64,000 nt of DNA, from NCBI RefSeq assembly GCF_014109765.1, contig NZ_CP059139.1, positions 3,786,001-3,850,000 of the forward strand. The letters run 5' to 3'. The stretch is from Pseudomonas berkeleyensis. Its GTDB lineage: Bacteria > Pseudomonadota > Gammaproteobacteria > Pseudomonadales > Pseudomonadaceae. The notes under the pieces were generated by a model. It did not search any database and was not told the origin of the DNA. It was given only the letters and a program-made list of their open reading frames with translations. Position numbers and translations under genes: made by a program. Below are positions 54,809 through 63,952 of this stretch, piece by piece (position 1 is the first letter of the stretch; every line of letters begins with the position of its first letter).

Positions 54809-57800
54809 TCAACTTTCAACCAGCGTCCACTGCTTGCTCAGGCGCTTGTCCGACACCGCCATCTTAGTGCCCAGTTGCTGGGCGAACAGCGACACGCGGT
54901 ATTCCTCCAGCATCCAGCGGTACAGCGTCAGCTCCGGATCACGCTTGCCTTCCTGGGCATGCTTGGCAGCGCGAGCCTTGTACTGCTCCCAGTAGCCAGC
55001 CAGTTCGCCCGTCCATACGCGGTCACGCTGCACCTGCGCGCCGACCTTGTCCAGGCGCTGCTCGATGGCCTTCAGATAACGCGGAATTTCCTTGAGCCAC
55101 TCGCCCGGCGTCTCGCGCACGAAGCCGGCATACACCAGGCCCGCGAGCTGCTGCTTGATATCGTTGAGCGCCATCGCCTGGGCAAGGTCGATCTTGCCCT
55201 TGAAGCGCTTCTGCAAGCCATGGTGCAGCTTGAGAAGCTCCAACACCTGGCGGGCAATACGCTCGGCATGCGCCGTCCAGTCACCGCGCTTGCGCTCGGC
55301 CAGTTGCGCCAGGGCCGCACCGTCGCGCGGCAGCGTCGCTTCGCCGTCGAGGATGCAGGCATCCAGGCTGGCCAGCAGGATATCCTCGACCAGCGCCTCG
55401 ACGCGGCCGATATCGCGATACAGCAGGCCCAGCTCGGTCAGCCCCGGCAGCTTGCCGCGCAGGAACTTCGCCTGTTCGGCCAGCTGTTGCAGCAGCAGGC
55501 GTTGCAGCGCACGACGGTGCTGGAAGTCGGCCTCGGCCTGGGTCGGGAAGCGCCCTTCCTTGACCACGCCCGCTTCCTCCACCAGCGCCGGGTAGACCGT
55601 CATCGACAGCCCGGCGATCTTCTGCTGAGTCTTCTCCGCCACCTGGGCGAAGGCCTTGGCCTCCACCGTTTTCGGCGTCTTGTCCTGCTGTGGGATGGCC
55701 AGCGCAGCCTGGCTGGCTTCGGCGAAGCGCGCGGTCAGCTCGGCCAGGTCGCGGCCCTCGCCAAGGAACTTGCCCTGGGCATCAACCACCTCGATGTTCA
55801 TCTTCAGGTGGTTTTCCAGCCCGGCGGCGGACTCCTGCCAAGCCTCATCGGGCACTCGCGCACCAGTCATGCGCAGCAGTTCATGCCCCAGCGCCTGCGG
55901 CAACGAACCCTGGCCGAACACCAGCTTGTCCAGCGCCGCACCGACGAAGTCCGGCACCGGCACGAAGTTCTTGCGCAACGCCTTGGGCAGGCCGCGCACC
56001 AGCGCCACGCACTTGGCCTCCAGCAGGCCCGGCACCAGCCATTCCAGGCGCTCGGGCGGCAGTTGCGGCAGCAGCGGCGCCGGCACGCGCAGGGTCACGC
56101 CGTCACGCGGGTGGTTGGGCTCGAAGTGATAGCTCAGCGGCAGTTGCAGCTCGCCGATGCGCAAGGTGTCCGGGTACTGCGCGGCGGTGACTTCCTTGGC
56201 ATCGCGGGCCAGGGCGTCTTCCTCACGCATGATCAACAGCTGCGGGTCGGCGGTGCTGCCTTTCTTGTACCAGCTCTCGAAACTGGCGGCCTGGTAGATG
56301 TCCTGCGGGATACGCGCATCGTAGTAGCCGAACAGGGTTTCCTCGTCGGCGAGAATATCGCGGCGACGCGACTTGGCCTCCAGCTCGTCGAGACGTTCGA
56401 GCAACTGGCGGTTGGCGGTCAGGCAGCGCACGCGGCTGTTGATCTCGCCGCGCACCAGGCCCTCGCGAATGAACATCTCGCGCGCCACCGGCGGGTCGAT
56501 GGGGCCGTAATGCACCGGACGGCGACCGACGATGATCATGCCGTACAGGGTGACCTGCTCGAACGCCACCACCTGGCCACGCTTCTTCTCCCAGTGCGGT
56601 TCCAGATGGTTCTTCTTCACCAGATGCGCTGCCAGCGGCTCGATCCAGTCCGGCTCGATCTTCGCCACCATACGGGCGAACAGCTTGGTGGTTTCCACCA
56701 GCTCGGCGGCCATGATCCAGTTGGGCTTCTTGCGCCCGATCACGCTGGACGGGTGAATCCAGAAGCGCCGCTGGCGCGCGCCGAGGTAGTCGCCCTCCTC
56801 GGTCTTCTGGCCGATCTGGCTGAGCAGGCCGGCGAGAATCGCCTTGTGCACGGCGGCGTAATTCTTCGCCCGCACCGCGGCTTCGCTGGCCTCGGCCTGC
56901 TGGCGGGCAATGGCGTTGACGCGGGTGTCCTTGGTCGGCTGCGGCGTGTTCGCCGTTTGCTCGCCCTGCGCTTCCGAGCGGTTCTGGCTGCCTTTGCCCA
57001 TCAACTGCAGATCACGGGCGATCAACACCAGTTGCCGATGCGCATCGCGCCATTCGCGCAGGCGCATGTAGTTGAGGAAGTTCTTCTTGCACCAGGTGCG
57101 CAGCGGGTTGCTGCCCAGCTCCTGGCGTTTTTCCTCGAAACCGCGCCACAGGTTGATCAGCGCGGCGAAGTCCGAATCCACATCCTTCCACTGCGCATGG
57201 GCCTGGTCAGCAGCCTGCTGGCGATCCATCGGTCGCTCGCGCGGGTCTTGCACCGACAGCGCGGCGGCGACGATAAGGATTTCCTCCAGACTGCCCTGCT
57301 TGGCGCCTTCCAGCACCATACGCCCCAGGCGCGGGTCGATGGGCAGGCGCGCCAGTTGCCGGCCGATGGGCGTGAGCTGGCTTTCGCGGTTGACCGCCGA
57401 CAGCTCCTGCAACAGGTTGAAGCCATCGCTGATGGCCTTGCCGTCTGGCGGCTCGATAAAGGGGAAGTCTTCGATGCTGCCCAAGCGCAGGTGCAGCATC
57501 TGCAGGATCACCGCCGCGAGGTTGGTACGCAGAATCTCCGGGTCGGTGAACGTCGGCCGACCGAGAAAATCCTCCTCGCTGTACAGACGAATGCAGATAC
57601 CCGGCTCGACCCGGCCGCAACGGCCCTTGCGCTGGTTGGCGCTGGCCTGCGACACCGGCTCGATGGGCAGGCGCTGCACCTTGGCGCGGTAGCTGTAGCG
57701 GCTGATGCGCGCGGTACCGCTGTCGATCACGTAGCGGATGCCCGGCACGGTCAGCGAGGTTTCCGCGACGTTGGTGGCCAGCACGATCTTGCGCCCGGCC

Positions 57801-58825
57801 ATGGGTGCGAAAATCTTCTGCTGCTCGGCTGGCGTCAGCCGCGCATACAGCGGCAGCACCTCGGTAAAACGCAGGTTAGCCTTGCGCAGCACCTCGGCCG
57901 CCTCGCGAATCTCACGCTCGCCGGGCAGGAACACCAGCACGTCGCCAGGGCGCTTGCCCACACTGCGCTCGTGCTCGGCGATCTCGTCCAGCGCGGCGAG
58001 AATGCCCTGGTCGATGGACAGGTCATCGAGCAGACGCTCGCCCTCCTCGTCCACCTCCGCCGCCAGCGGGCGGTACCAGGTTTCCACCGGGTAGGTGCGA
58101 CCGGAAACCTCGATGATCGGCGCGTCATTGAAGTGCTTACTGAACCGCTCCAGATCGATGGTCGCCGACGTGATGATCAGCTTCAGATCCGGGCGACGCG
58201 GCAGCAGGGTCTTCAGGTAGCCGAGCAGGAAGTCGATGTTGAGGCTACGTTCGTGCGCCTCGTCGACGATGATGGTGTCGTACTTTTCCAGAAAGCGGTC
58301 GTGCTGGGTCTCGGCGAGCAGGATGCCGTCGGTCATCAGCTTGATCAGCGTACCGTCCTTGCTCTGATCCTCGAAGCGCACCTGATAGCCGACCAGCTCA
58401 CCCAGCGGTGTGCCGATCTCCTCGGCTACCCTTGTGGCCACACTGCGCGCTGCCAAGCGACGCGGCTGGGTGTGACCGATCAGCCCATGCACGCCACGGC
58501 CAATCTCCAGGCAGATCTTCGGCAACTGCGTGGTCTTGCCCGAGCCGGTCTCACCGGCGATCACCACCACCTGGCTCTTCTCCAGCGCCGCCTTGATCTC
58601 GTCGCGCTTGGCTGCAATCGGCAGCGCATCGTCGTAGCGCATGGTGGGGATGCTGCTACGCCGCGCCGCCACCTTGTCGCTGGACGCCTGAAAACGCTCC
58701 AGCCACTGCGCCAGCTTGGCCTCGTCGGGGTGCTTCTGCAGCTCATGCAATTGCCGGCGCAAGCGATGGCGCTCGGCGATCATGACGTGGTCGAGGTTCT
58801 TCTGCAGCGTGGCGAGGTCAGTCAT
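54809..58825 (-). CDS. hrpA: ATP-dependent RNA helicase HrpA
   Basis: 1338 residues, the usual size. DEAH-box helicase core: Walker A GETGSGKTTQ (91-100), DEAHERS, SATIDLERF (motif III SAT), then the ratchet, HA2 and OB-fold regions and the long HrpA-specific C-terminal region (DUF3418) ending LSKQWTLVES. Involved in translation-linked mRNA handling and rescue of stalled ribosomes in E. coli. ATG 58825 fits the family N-terminus. A long open frame on the opposite strand (about 1500 codons) is a GC-driven artefact. Confidence 0.96.
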   Translation of the reverse strand: MTDLATLQKNLDHVMIAERHRLRRQLHELQKHPDEAKLAQWLERFQASSDKVAARRSSIPTMRYDDALPIAAKRDEIKAALEKSQVVVIAGETGSGKTTQLPKICLEIGRGVHGLIGHTQPRRLAARSVATRVAEEIGTPLGELVGYQVRFEDQSKDGTLIKLMTDGILLAETQHDRFLEKYDTIIVDEAHERSLNIDFLLGYLKTLLPRRPDLKLIITSATIDLERFSKHFNDAPIIEVSGRTYPVETWYRPLAAEVDEEGERLLDDLSIDQGILAALDEIAEHERSVGKRPGDVLVFLPGEREIREAAEVLRKANLRFTEVLPLYARLTPAEQQKIFAPMAGRKIVLATNVAETSLTVPGIRYVIDSGTARISRYSYRAKVQRLPIEPVSQASANQRKGRCGRVEPGICIRLYSEEDFLGRPTFTDPEILRTNLAAVILQMLHLRLGSIEDFPFIEPPDGKAISDGFNLLQELSAVNRESQLTPIGRQLARLPIDPRLGRMVLEGAKQGSLEEILIVAAALSVQDPRERPMDRQQAADQAHAQWKDVDSDFAALINLWRGFEEKRQELGSNPLRTWCKKNFLNYMRLREWRDAHRQLVLIARDLQLMGKGSQNRSEAQGEQTANTPQPTKDTRVNAIARQQAEASEAAVRAKNYAAVHKAILAGLLSQIGQKTEEGDYLGARQRRFWIHPSSVIGRKKPNWIMAAELVETTKLFARMVAKIEPDWIEPLAAHLVKKNHLEPHWEKKRGQVVAFEQVTLYGMIIVGRRPVHYGPIDPPVAREMFIREGLVRGEINSRVRCLTANRQLLERLDELEAKSRRRDILADEETLFGYYDARIPQDIYQAASFESWYKKGSTADPQLLIMREEDALARDAKEVTAAQYPDTLRIGELQLPLSYHFEPNHPRDGVTLRVPAPLLPQLPPERLEWLVPGLLEAKCVALVRGLPKALRKNFVPVPDFVGAALDKLVFGQGSLPQALGHELLRMTGARVPDEAWQESAAGLENHLKMNIEVVDAQGKFLGEGRDLAELTARFAEASQAALAIPQQDKTPKTVEAKAFAQVAEKTQQKIAGLSMTVYPALVEEAGVVKEGRFPTQAEADFQHRRALQRLLLQQLAEQAKFLRGKLPGLTELGLLYRDIGRVEALVEDILLASLDACILDGEATLPRDGAALAQLAERKRGDWTAHAERIARQVLELLKLHHGLQKRFKGKIDLAQAMALNDIKQQLAGLVYAGFVRETPGEWLKEIPRYLKAIEQRLDKVGAQVQRDRVWTGELAGYWEQYKARAAKHAQEGKRDPELTLYRWMLEEYRVSLFAQQLGTKMAVSDKRLSKQWTLVES

Positions 58826-59060
58826 CTGGATCGGGGCAATCAGGGCAAAGGCGGGATTGTCGCAGATTACGGCGTGGGGCGGGCAGCGCGTAGGGTGGAC
58901 TCAGGAGCGCCAGCGAACAGTCCACCAGCCAGAAAAAAGGCGCACTGCTTCGCGAGTACGCTCTACGATACTGCTACGCAAGCATAGCGCCGAGTTTCCC
59001 GAGGAACTCGCATGTGGAGGCCCAAGCGCGCCACCAATGCCTAGCACTAGACACTAACCG
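58826..59060. other. gap upstream of hrpA
   Basis: Holds the hrpA promoter region and a degenerate REP fragment (GTAGGGTGGACTCAGGAGCG near 58891 with GAACAGTCCACCA near 58914). GC content falls towards 59060, marking the edge of the CHAT gene island. No gene is seen. Confidence 0.4.
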
Positions 59061-60116
59061 TCAATACTTGGGCTTAACTAGCACTAAGTCAGCCTCCTCA
59101 ACACCCTTTCGCAAGTGAAGTTCTGGAGTTGACTCTTCAGGTATACCCTCAAGCATCAAAGCATTCTTAGCTTGCTTAAAAGCGTTGGGAATCGACTTCC
59201 CGAAGCCAATTGCTGAATAGAATTGCGCAGAAAATACACGTGCTGCTGTGTCGCCAATTTCCTGATTCATTCCAATCGCGGCATCCACATATTGCGTGCA
59301 TGCGGCTGCTTGGTTGTATGAATGGCAGGTATTAAAGAAAACTAGCCGAACCGAATCATAGAGCTCAAAAGTACCAACAATACTTGCAAGAGAAACAAAA
59401 GCTGCATCACCGTTGCGATTCTGCAGAACCAATTCGTCCTGGTTAGTACCGTGCCCGCTAAAGTGAACGATAGTAGGCTCCAACTCGTTCATGTACTGCA
59501 ATATGTCACCAGATCGTAACGCCCAACGCGACTCCAGCTTGACCGCATCACGATGGTCTGAAAGCCTGATCTTCTGCTGTATCTCTCTAACCTCCTCATC
59601 CAGAAGGAGCCTGCGATCAGAAGCTGTCGCAGGATCAGTAGCGAAGAACGCAACCACAATTTGCTCGGGTAAAGCGCTCAGCCGATCTACACGCGCAATG
59701 GTTTCTCGATGAAGCGATTCATGGTGCGTCAAGCTAGACTCCACTGCACGAAACTGCCTCTGTTGAGCATCCTGCTGACGCTTCTGCTCGTCATTCCTTT
59801 TCTTGAGTGCTTTTGTCTCCTCGCTATCCAGCCGCCCTTGAGCACCTACGAGCTTTTTCTGTTCGTCCGCAATTTTTTTTTCTAGTTTTGCAACCTCACG
59901 CTCGTGCCTAGCTTGGTCATCAGCGTACCGACTGGCTTCGCGCAGCTTGGTTTGAAGTGTTGATGTAGAACTAGCTTTGCTCGCTGCAGTTTGTGCGGCA
60001 AGCGATCTCTTACCCGCGTCTGCTGCCTTTTGCACTTCTCGTGCCTTCTGCTCCATCAATTTAGCAATACCCGAACGAATCTGAATTACTTGGCGCCGGT
60101 ACATATCTATGCTCAT
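59061..60116 (-). CDS. CHAT-domain (caspase-like) protein with N-terminal coiled coil
   Basis: 351 residues. The first ~125 residues are a highly charged coiled coil rich in Lys, Ala and Glu, with a Ser/Thr stretch (SKASSTSTLQTKLREASRYA). The rest is a CHAT protease domain: VVAFFATDPATASDRRLLLD, catalytic His222 in IVHFSGHG, catalytic Cys264 in LVFFNTCHSYN, and DTAARVFSAQFYSAIGFGKS with a late helix. The N-terminal layout is like that of several antiviral effectors carrying TIR or CHAT domains; that comparison is from memory. Lower GC than the flanking hrpA. No partner protease target, STAND sensor or gasdermin-like gene is adjacent. Candidate defence or cell-death effector. Confidence 0.85.
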   Translation of the reverse strand: MSIDMYRRQVIQIRSGIAKLMEQKAREVQKAADAGKRSLAAQTAASKASSTSTLQTKLREASRYADDQARHEREVAKLEKKIADEQKKLVGAQGRLDSEETKALKKRNDEQKRQQDAQQRQFRAVESSLTHHESLHRETIARVDRLSALPEQIVVAFFATDPATASDRRLLLDEEVREIQQKIRLSDHRDAVKLESRWALRSGDILQYMNELEPTIVHFSGHGTNQDELVLQNRNGDAAFVSLASIVGTFELYDSVRLVFFNTCHSYNQAAACTQYVDAAIGMNQEIGDTAARVFSAQFYSAIGFGKSIPNAFKQAKNALMLEGIPEESTPELHLRKGVEEADLVLVKPKY

Positions 60117-60514
60117 ACATTATCCCTTGTGATGCTCGTGCCGCTCATAAAAAATATGCAGCCATCATCTTATTCAACATCAAGTTTCAACATCAAAGTA
60201 CTGGGCATTTACACAATTATCTGTAAAAACGAATCATCGTTTATTGCTCTCGATCATCTGATATCTGTTCTGGCTATAAATTTTCGGCCATATATCATTA
60301 GAGTCTTACGTATACCGACTAGACGATGCCACAGCTACGGCAAACTAGTCACCGACGACCGGTGACTCGCCCCTGTCTGGAAGCGCTCGATGACCGCGTC
60401 TAACCAATAGTCCCCCCCACACCTTGTCCTCTCTACTTGCCCGCGCTACAGTCCGCCCGTCACGGTCAATCCCGTGACCGGGCGTGAGAACCCGAATTTC
60501 GTCCAAGGCGCGGA
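60117..60514. other. AT-rich gap upstream of the CHAT gene
   Basis: About 60120-60350 is AT-rich with no convincing gene, and must contain the CHAT promoter. Towards 60480 a hairpin GTCACGG-TCAATC-CCGTGAC (60459-60478) begins the structured region that precedes the C4-like RNA. Confidence 0.4.
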
Positions 60515-60546
60515 AGCGCCATAGCAGTGTAGCCGGCGCTTTTTTT
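60515..60546 (+). terminator. attenuator-like terminator before the C4-like RNA
   Basis: AGCGCC (60515) pairs with GGCGCT (60535), followed by seven T residues to 60546. It would stop plus-strand transcription just before the structured RNA, an arrangement like the leader terminators of P4-type immunity regions. Confidence 0.65.
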
Positions 60547-60569
60547 GTGCCCGGTTACCGCATTTCTAT

Positions 60570-60644
60570 GGCGGGCCGTGTGAGGCAGGCCTCGGCCTGG
60601 CCGGTTCCCTTGGACGCCGGTTTCTCACCCTTGCACGGTCCGCC
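60570..60644 (+). ncRNA. C4-like antisense/immunity RNA candidate
   Basis: GGCGGGCCGTG (60570-60580) pairs with CACGGTCCGCC (60634-60644) with one G-U; inside are the hairpin CAGG-CCTCGG-CCTG and GGCCGGTTCCC with a partner GCCGGTTTCT. This layout recalls the C4 antisense RNA of phages P1/P7 and the P4 immunity RNA, which block expression of downstream genes. Recognition is from memory. The two small genes at 60785 and 61020 are the likely regulated genes. Confidence 0.5.
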
Positions 60645-60784
60645 TCCATAGCTCGTGAGAAGGCTGGGAAGCGGCTCCTTAATCTGTCCAAGGAGCATAA
60701 GGAAAATGCACTATCCCCCTTTTACCCAAGGGCTCCGCCCTGGGCTGCTGGCTGTTGTGCCGACTTCCGCTTTGGAGGTGCTGC

Positions 60785-61027
60785 ATGACCAAGTCTGAAT
60801 CCGTCGTTATCCCCTTCCCTTCACCACGTAATCCGTTGCAGAGCTTTGTCGCGGACGAGTGTCCGTTGCAGGCAGCAGCCGAGTATCGGGCAGCGTTGCT
60901 GGCCAAGCTGTTGCGGCGAATGCCGGAGCCGGAGTTGGCCAATAGCACCAGTGCGCTGCTGAGCGAGTTGATCGTGCTCTACCGCCGAGCCATCGCTCAG
61001 GCATCCGGGAGGGCAGCCCATGATTGA
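60785..61027 (+). CDS. small conserved protein, paralogue of the 6378 protein
   Basis: 80 residues, soluble. C-terminal half CPLQAAAEYRAALLAKLLRR, then TSALLSELIVLYRRAIAQAS, matches the 6378 gene product (QAAAEYQAARLSKLL; NALLQELVEAYRLALHKA). ATG 60785 follows GGAGG at 7 bases. Preceded by the terminator and C4-like RNA, and overlaps the next gene by 8 bases. Helical, no enzymatic motif; possibly a protein-protein adaptor. Confidence 0.68.
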   Translation: MTKSESVVIPFPSPRNPLQSFVADECPLQAAAEYRAALLAKLLRRMPEPELANSTSALLSELIVLYRRAIAQASGRAAHD

Positions 61028-61322
61028 ACTGCAAAGGCACCTCACCCATCTGCCCGCCCATGACGGGCAACCGCCTGCCAACTTCGGCTGGAACGCAGAT
61101 TGTCAGGCGAGCTTCGGCCACGGCGTGCAAACCGCGCAGGCCTGGCTGGACGACGCCAACAGCGGCTGGCTATGGGCCAATCTGCTGCTGGAACGCCAGC
61201 TGTACCCGCCGGGTGCTCAGCGCCATGCCTTCGAACTGGGCTTTCTCAGCCGCATCCACCAGCGCTTGTGCTCGCCGCTGGGCGGAGGGCATCAGGCCTT
61301 ACGGACGGAATTGCGCTTGTGA
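61020..61322 (+). CDS. small conserved protein of unknown function
   Basis: 100 residues. Contains ASFGHGVQTAQAWLDDANSG, WLWANLLLERQLYPPGAQRH and AFELGFLSRIHQRL. Begins inside the previous gene, so it is translationally coupled. A Trp-rich helical protein with no membrane segment. I recall similar proteins in Pseudomonas but no function. Confidence 0.65.
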   Translation: MIELQRHLTHLPAHDGQPPANFGWNADCQASFGHGVQTAQAWLDDANSGWLWANLLLERQLYPPGAQRHAFELGFLSRIHQRLCSPLGGGHQALRTELRL

Positions 61323-61327
61323 CGACA

Positions 61328-61351
61328 GAGGCGAGGGCATGCCCTCGCCTC
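61328..61351 (+). terminator. perfect 24-bp palindrome after the small-gene pair
   Basis: GAGGCGAGGGCA followed by TGCCCTCGCCTC, directly after the stop at 61322, followed by TTCCTT. Probable terminator of the small operon. Confidence 0.65.
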
Positions 61352-61457
61352 TTCCTTGGCAATGTATTTTTTGTGGGCACCGTTCACAAAGCTGAGCAGC
61401 CACGAGACGGTGCGCAAGACTTTGCACATAGGGCGCTGGTTAAGATTTGACTCTGGT

Positions 61458-61598
61458 ATGGATCAGGCCAAGCGCTGCCCAATGCACATGCCGAGCCCTT
61501 GTGCGGGATTCAAAGCCGAGGTGTTGGTGATCCCGGTAACCCAGCCGCTCCCCGACGCACCAGGCGTGAAGGTGTTTCTCATGCGCAAAGCGCAGTGA
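61458..61598 (+). CDS. possible small ORF
   Basis: 46 residues (MDQAKRCPMHMPSPCAGFKA, then EVLVIPVTQPLPDAPGVKVF). No clear ribosome binding site. Included because the frame is open and sits in an otherwise empty stretch next to the small operon; it may be chance or the remnant of a larger gene. Confidence 0.25.
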   Translation: MDQAKRCPMHMPSPCAGFKAEVLVIPVTQPLPDAPGVKVFLMRKAQ

Positions 61599-61629
61599 CG
61601 TAGTACGCCGGGGTTACGCACAACCGGAG

Positions 61630-61710
61630 AAGGAGACAGATTTTTTCAACCTGTCTCCTTCCAGTTACCGTCCTCTTTGATGGCTCCCACACCGGAGCGT
61701 GGGAGCCATC
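61630..61710. terminator. two hairpins downstream of the AraC gene
   Basis: AAGGAGACAG / CTGTCTCCTT (61630-61660) and GATGGCTCCCAC / GTGGGAGCCATC (61679-61710). Both have perfect arms. The second belongs to the GCTCCCACGC repeat family seen again near 62830. They lie past the end of the AraC gene on the minus strand and may terminate it. Confidence 0.55.
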
Positions 61711-61781
61711 GACAACGTGCAGCTGAAGGGAGACGCCAGCTCAAGCATTCAGCTCGGGAGCACCGGCAGCCCTCGTTGCCA

Positions 61782-62651
61782 CTAACGCAACGGTACATAG
61801 ATATCCGTTTGCCAGTGATCCTTGGGCGTCTCGGGATAAACACTCAGGTATTCAAAGAACAACGGCTGGTCGCGCAGTTCTTCGCCGCTGCTCGGCAGCC
61901 AATCGCGGTAAATCGGGTAGATCGTTTCACCGATATGATCCGGGGAGCCCGCATGCCGAACCACGGCATAACGCCCGCCCGGTATGGTCAGCTCGCGAAT
62001 GTTGAGTTCGTTCGCGGCCACGGCCTGTCGAATCTCGCCGCAAATGGCGAAGCGAAACTCGTGCGCTGGCGTGGTATCGGGATTGCCGTATGGAATGCCA
62101 AAGGATCGGCTCGATGCAATCGGTGATTGCCCGCTTTGCATGCGCCATTGGATGAAGGTGTTGACGCTCTTGTCCACCAGCTCGGGTGGGCCACAGTGTT
62201 CCAATGCGGCGACTCGCACAGGGGAAAAATCGACGATTTGTACGTGCATGGCGACAGTCCTTGAAAAGTGAGGGATGGCAAATACCGTATTCCACACATG
62301 CCAATTGGGTGCCTTTCTGAATTCACGGGGCGACATGCCAAACGCTCGTCTGAACGCCCGACTGAACGCTTCAGGGCTTTCAAAACCTGCCTGGAGTGCG
62401 GCGTTCAATACCGAGAGTTCGGCCCGGGCCACCAGACCATGCGCAGCGCGCCGCAGTCGCATCAGTTGCACATAGCGTGAAACCGGTACGCCAACGAATG
62501 CGCCGAACTGCCGATGGAAGTGAAAGGGCGAAAAGCTGGCCACCTGACTCAGCGCCTTGACCGACAAATCGCCATCGAGGTTGGCATCGATATAGGCGAG
62601 CACAGCATCGAAACGCTGTATGTAAGCAGAGGAAGGTGATCGAACAGACAC
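61782..62651 (-). CDS. AraC-family regulator with GyrI-like ligand domain
   Basis: 289 residues. N-terminal AraC HTH (SVKALSQVASFSPFHFHRQF; LNAALQAGFESPEAFSRAFR), C-terminal GyrI-like domain (MHVQIVDFSPVRVAALEHCG; GGRYAVVRHAGSPDHIGETI; FFEYLSVYPETPKDHWQTDI), as in Rob/SoxS-type ligand-binding regulators. GTG start at 62651. Likely senses small hydrophobic compounds; targets unknown. Confidence 0.88.
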   Translation of the reverse strand: MSVRSPSSAYIQRFDAVLAYIDANLDGDLSVKALSQVASFSPFHFHRQFGAFVGVPVSRYVQLMRLRRAAHGLVARAELSVLNAALQAGFESPEAFSRAFRRAFGMSPREFRKAPNWHVWNTVFAIPHFSRTVAMHVQIVDFSPVRVAALEHCGPPELVDKSVNTFIQWRMQSGQSPIASSRSFGIPYGNPDTTPAHEFRFAICGEIRQAVAANELNIRELTIPGGRYAVVRHAGSPDHIGETIYPIYRDWLPSSGEELRDQPLFFEYLSVYPETPKDHWQTDIYVPLR

Positions 62652-62938
62652 GCTGCAGAAACTCCAGGAATACGGTGAGCACTAGCGTAGGCAATGGCGC
62701 TGTGCCGATGCCTAGCCGCGTTTGCTCAGTTTGGCCTGTTGATCGTTCCCACGCCCTGCGTGGGCATGCAGCCTTCGACGCTCCAGCGTCCATCACGGGC
62801 AGTTACGTGCTGCGCTGTGACGCAGAGCGTCACGGGTTTGCTCCCACGCAGGAGCGTGGGAGCCATCGATGCGGCCCATCCTTGGGTATAGCGCGTGGCA
62901 ACGTGCAGCAGTTGCCGCGCCAGCCATCAACTGTCGCG
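62652..62938. repeat. gap with GC-rich repeat copy
   Basis: GATCGTTCCCACGCCCTGCG (62741) and GCTCCCACGCAGGAGCGTGG (62840) are two halves of the common Pseudomonas repeat, with the internal pair GTGACGCAGAGCGTCAC (62817-62833). The rest must hold the AraC promoter. No gene is seen. Confidence 0.6.
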
Positions 62939-63862
62939 TTATTGGATGAACCTGACACCGGGTTTGGCGCGTTCGTCGACAACCAGTTCGAACACATCGG
63001 GGCGAGCGTAATGGCCAGTCACATCGAAATCGTAGCGCGCCCGCACCAGGTCGGCCGTGTCGATTTCGGCGACCAGCAGGCCACGCCCGCCAGTCATCGG
63101 GCCAGCCAGCACGTCCCCCAGTGGGCCGACGATCACGCTGCCGCCGTTGATCAACGGGCGGTCATCAGCCCAGCCCTCGACCTTGATGCCCAGCGCCGCT
63201 GGGGAGTCCTGCACCTGGCAGGCACTGACCACGAAGCTGCGCCCTTCGCAGGCGATGTGGCGCATCGTGGCGAACCACATTTCCCGCTCATCCACGGTGG
63301 GAGCGCACCAGATGTCGAGGCCTTTGGCATACATCGCGGTACGCAGCAACGGCATGTAGTTTTCCCAGCAGATGGCCGCGCCCAGCCGCCCAGCCTCCCC
63401 TTCCACCACGGGCAGGGTCGAGCCATCGCCCTTGGCCCAGATCAGCCGTTCGGTACCGGTGGGCATCAGCTTGCGGTGCTTGGCGGCCAAGCCTGCTTGG
63501 GGCGTGAAAAACAGCGCACTGCAGTAAAGGCTGTGGCCGCTACGTTCGATGACGCCGACCACCAGATCAGCGCCGGTACGCTCGGACAGCGCTGCCAGTG
63601 CGTCGGTTTCCGCCCCTGGTACGTCGATTGCGTTGTCGTAGTACCGGGCAAAGGCCTCACGCCCTTCCGGCAGACGGTAACCGAGCTGGGTACCAAAACC
63701 TTCGCCCTTGGGATACCCCCCCAGCAAAGCCTCTGGCATGACGACCAGCTTGGCGCCGGCTTCGCGGATGGCCGTCTCGTAAGACAGAATCTGGTCGAGC
63801 GTGTCGGCCTTGCCGCCCGGTAGCGAGCCGATTTGTAGCGCAGCGACGATGGACTTGGACAT
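62939..63862 (-). CDS. nitrilase
   Basis: 307 residues of the nitrilase branch of the carbon-nitrogen hydrolases. Catalytic triad Glu44 (VMPEALLGG), Lys131 (KHRKLMPTG) and Cys165 ([10 protein letters not shown]). The C-W-E-N-Y-M-P signature separates true nitrilases from amidases. Hydrolyses organic nitriles to acid and ammonia; substrate unknown. Monocistronic, divergent from a LysR gene that probably controls it. Confidence 0.92.
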   Translation of the reverse strand: MSKSIVAALQIGSLPGGKADTLDQILSYETAIREAGAKLVVMPEALLGGYPKGEGFGTQLGYRLPEGREAFARYYDNAIDVPGAETDALAALSERTGADLVVGVIERSGHSLYCSALFFTPQAGLAAKHRKLMPTGTERLIWAKGDGSTLPVVEGEAGRLGAAICWENYMPLLRTAMYAKGLDIWCAPTVDEREMWFATMRHIACEGRSFVVSACQVQDSPAALGIKVEGWADDRPLINGGSVIVGPLGDVLAGPMTGGRGLLVAEIDTADLVRARYDFDVTGHYARPDVFELVVDERAKPGVRFIQ

Positions 63863-63952
63863 TGGGAGACGCTCCTCGATGTGCGATAGGGGTTTCGCAC
63901 ATTCTCAGGCCCGGACAAACTATAAATAAATATCCATTCACTTCTAACTGAT

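Noticed and set aside
54491..58987. A 1498-codon open frame on the plus strand
   Set aside because: It lies antisense to hrpA, whose protein is intact and recognisable; the opposite-strand frame has a low-complexity Gln/Leu/Arg/His composition typical of high-GC shadow frames.
59991..60365. A 124-codon plus-strand frame overlapping the start of the CHAT gene
   Set aside because: It begins inside the CHAT coding region on the opposite strand, lacks a ribosome binding site, and has no conserved-looking composition.
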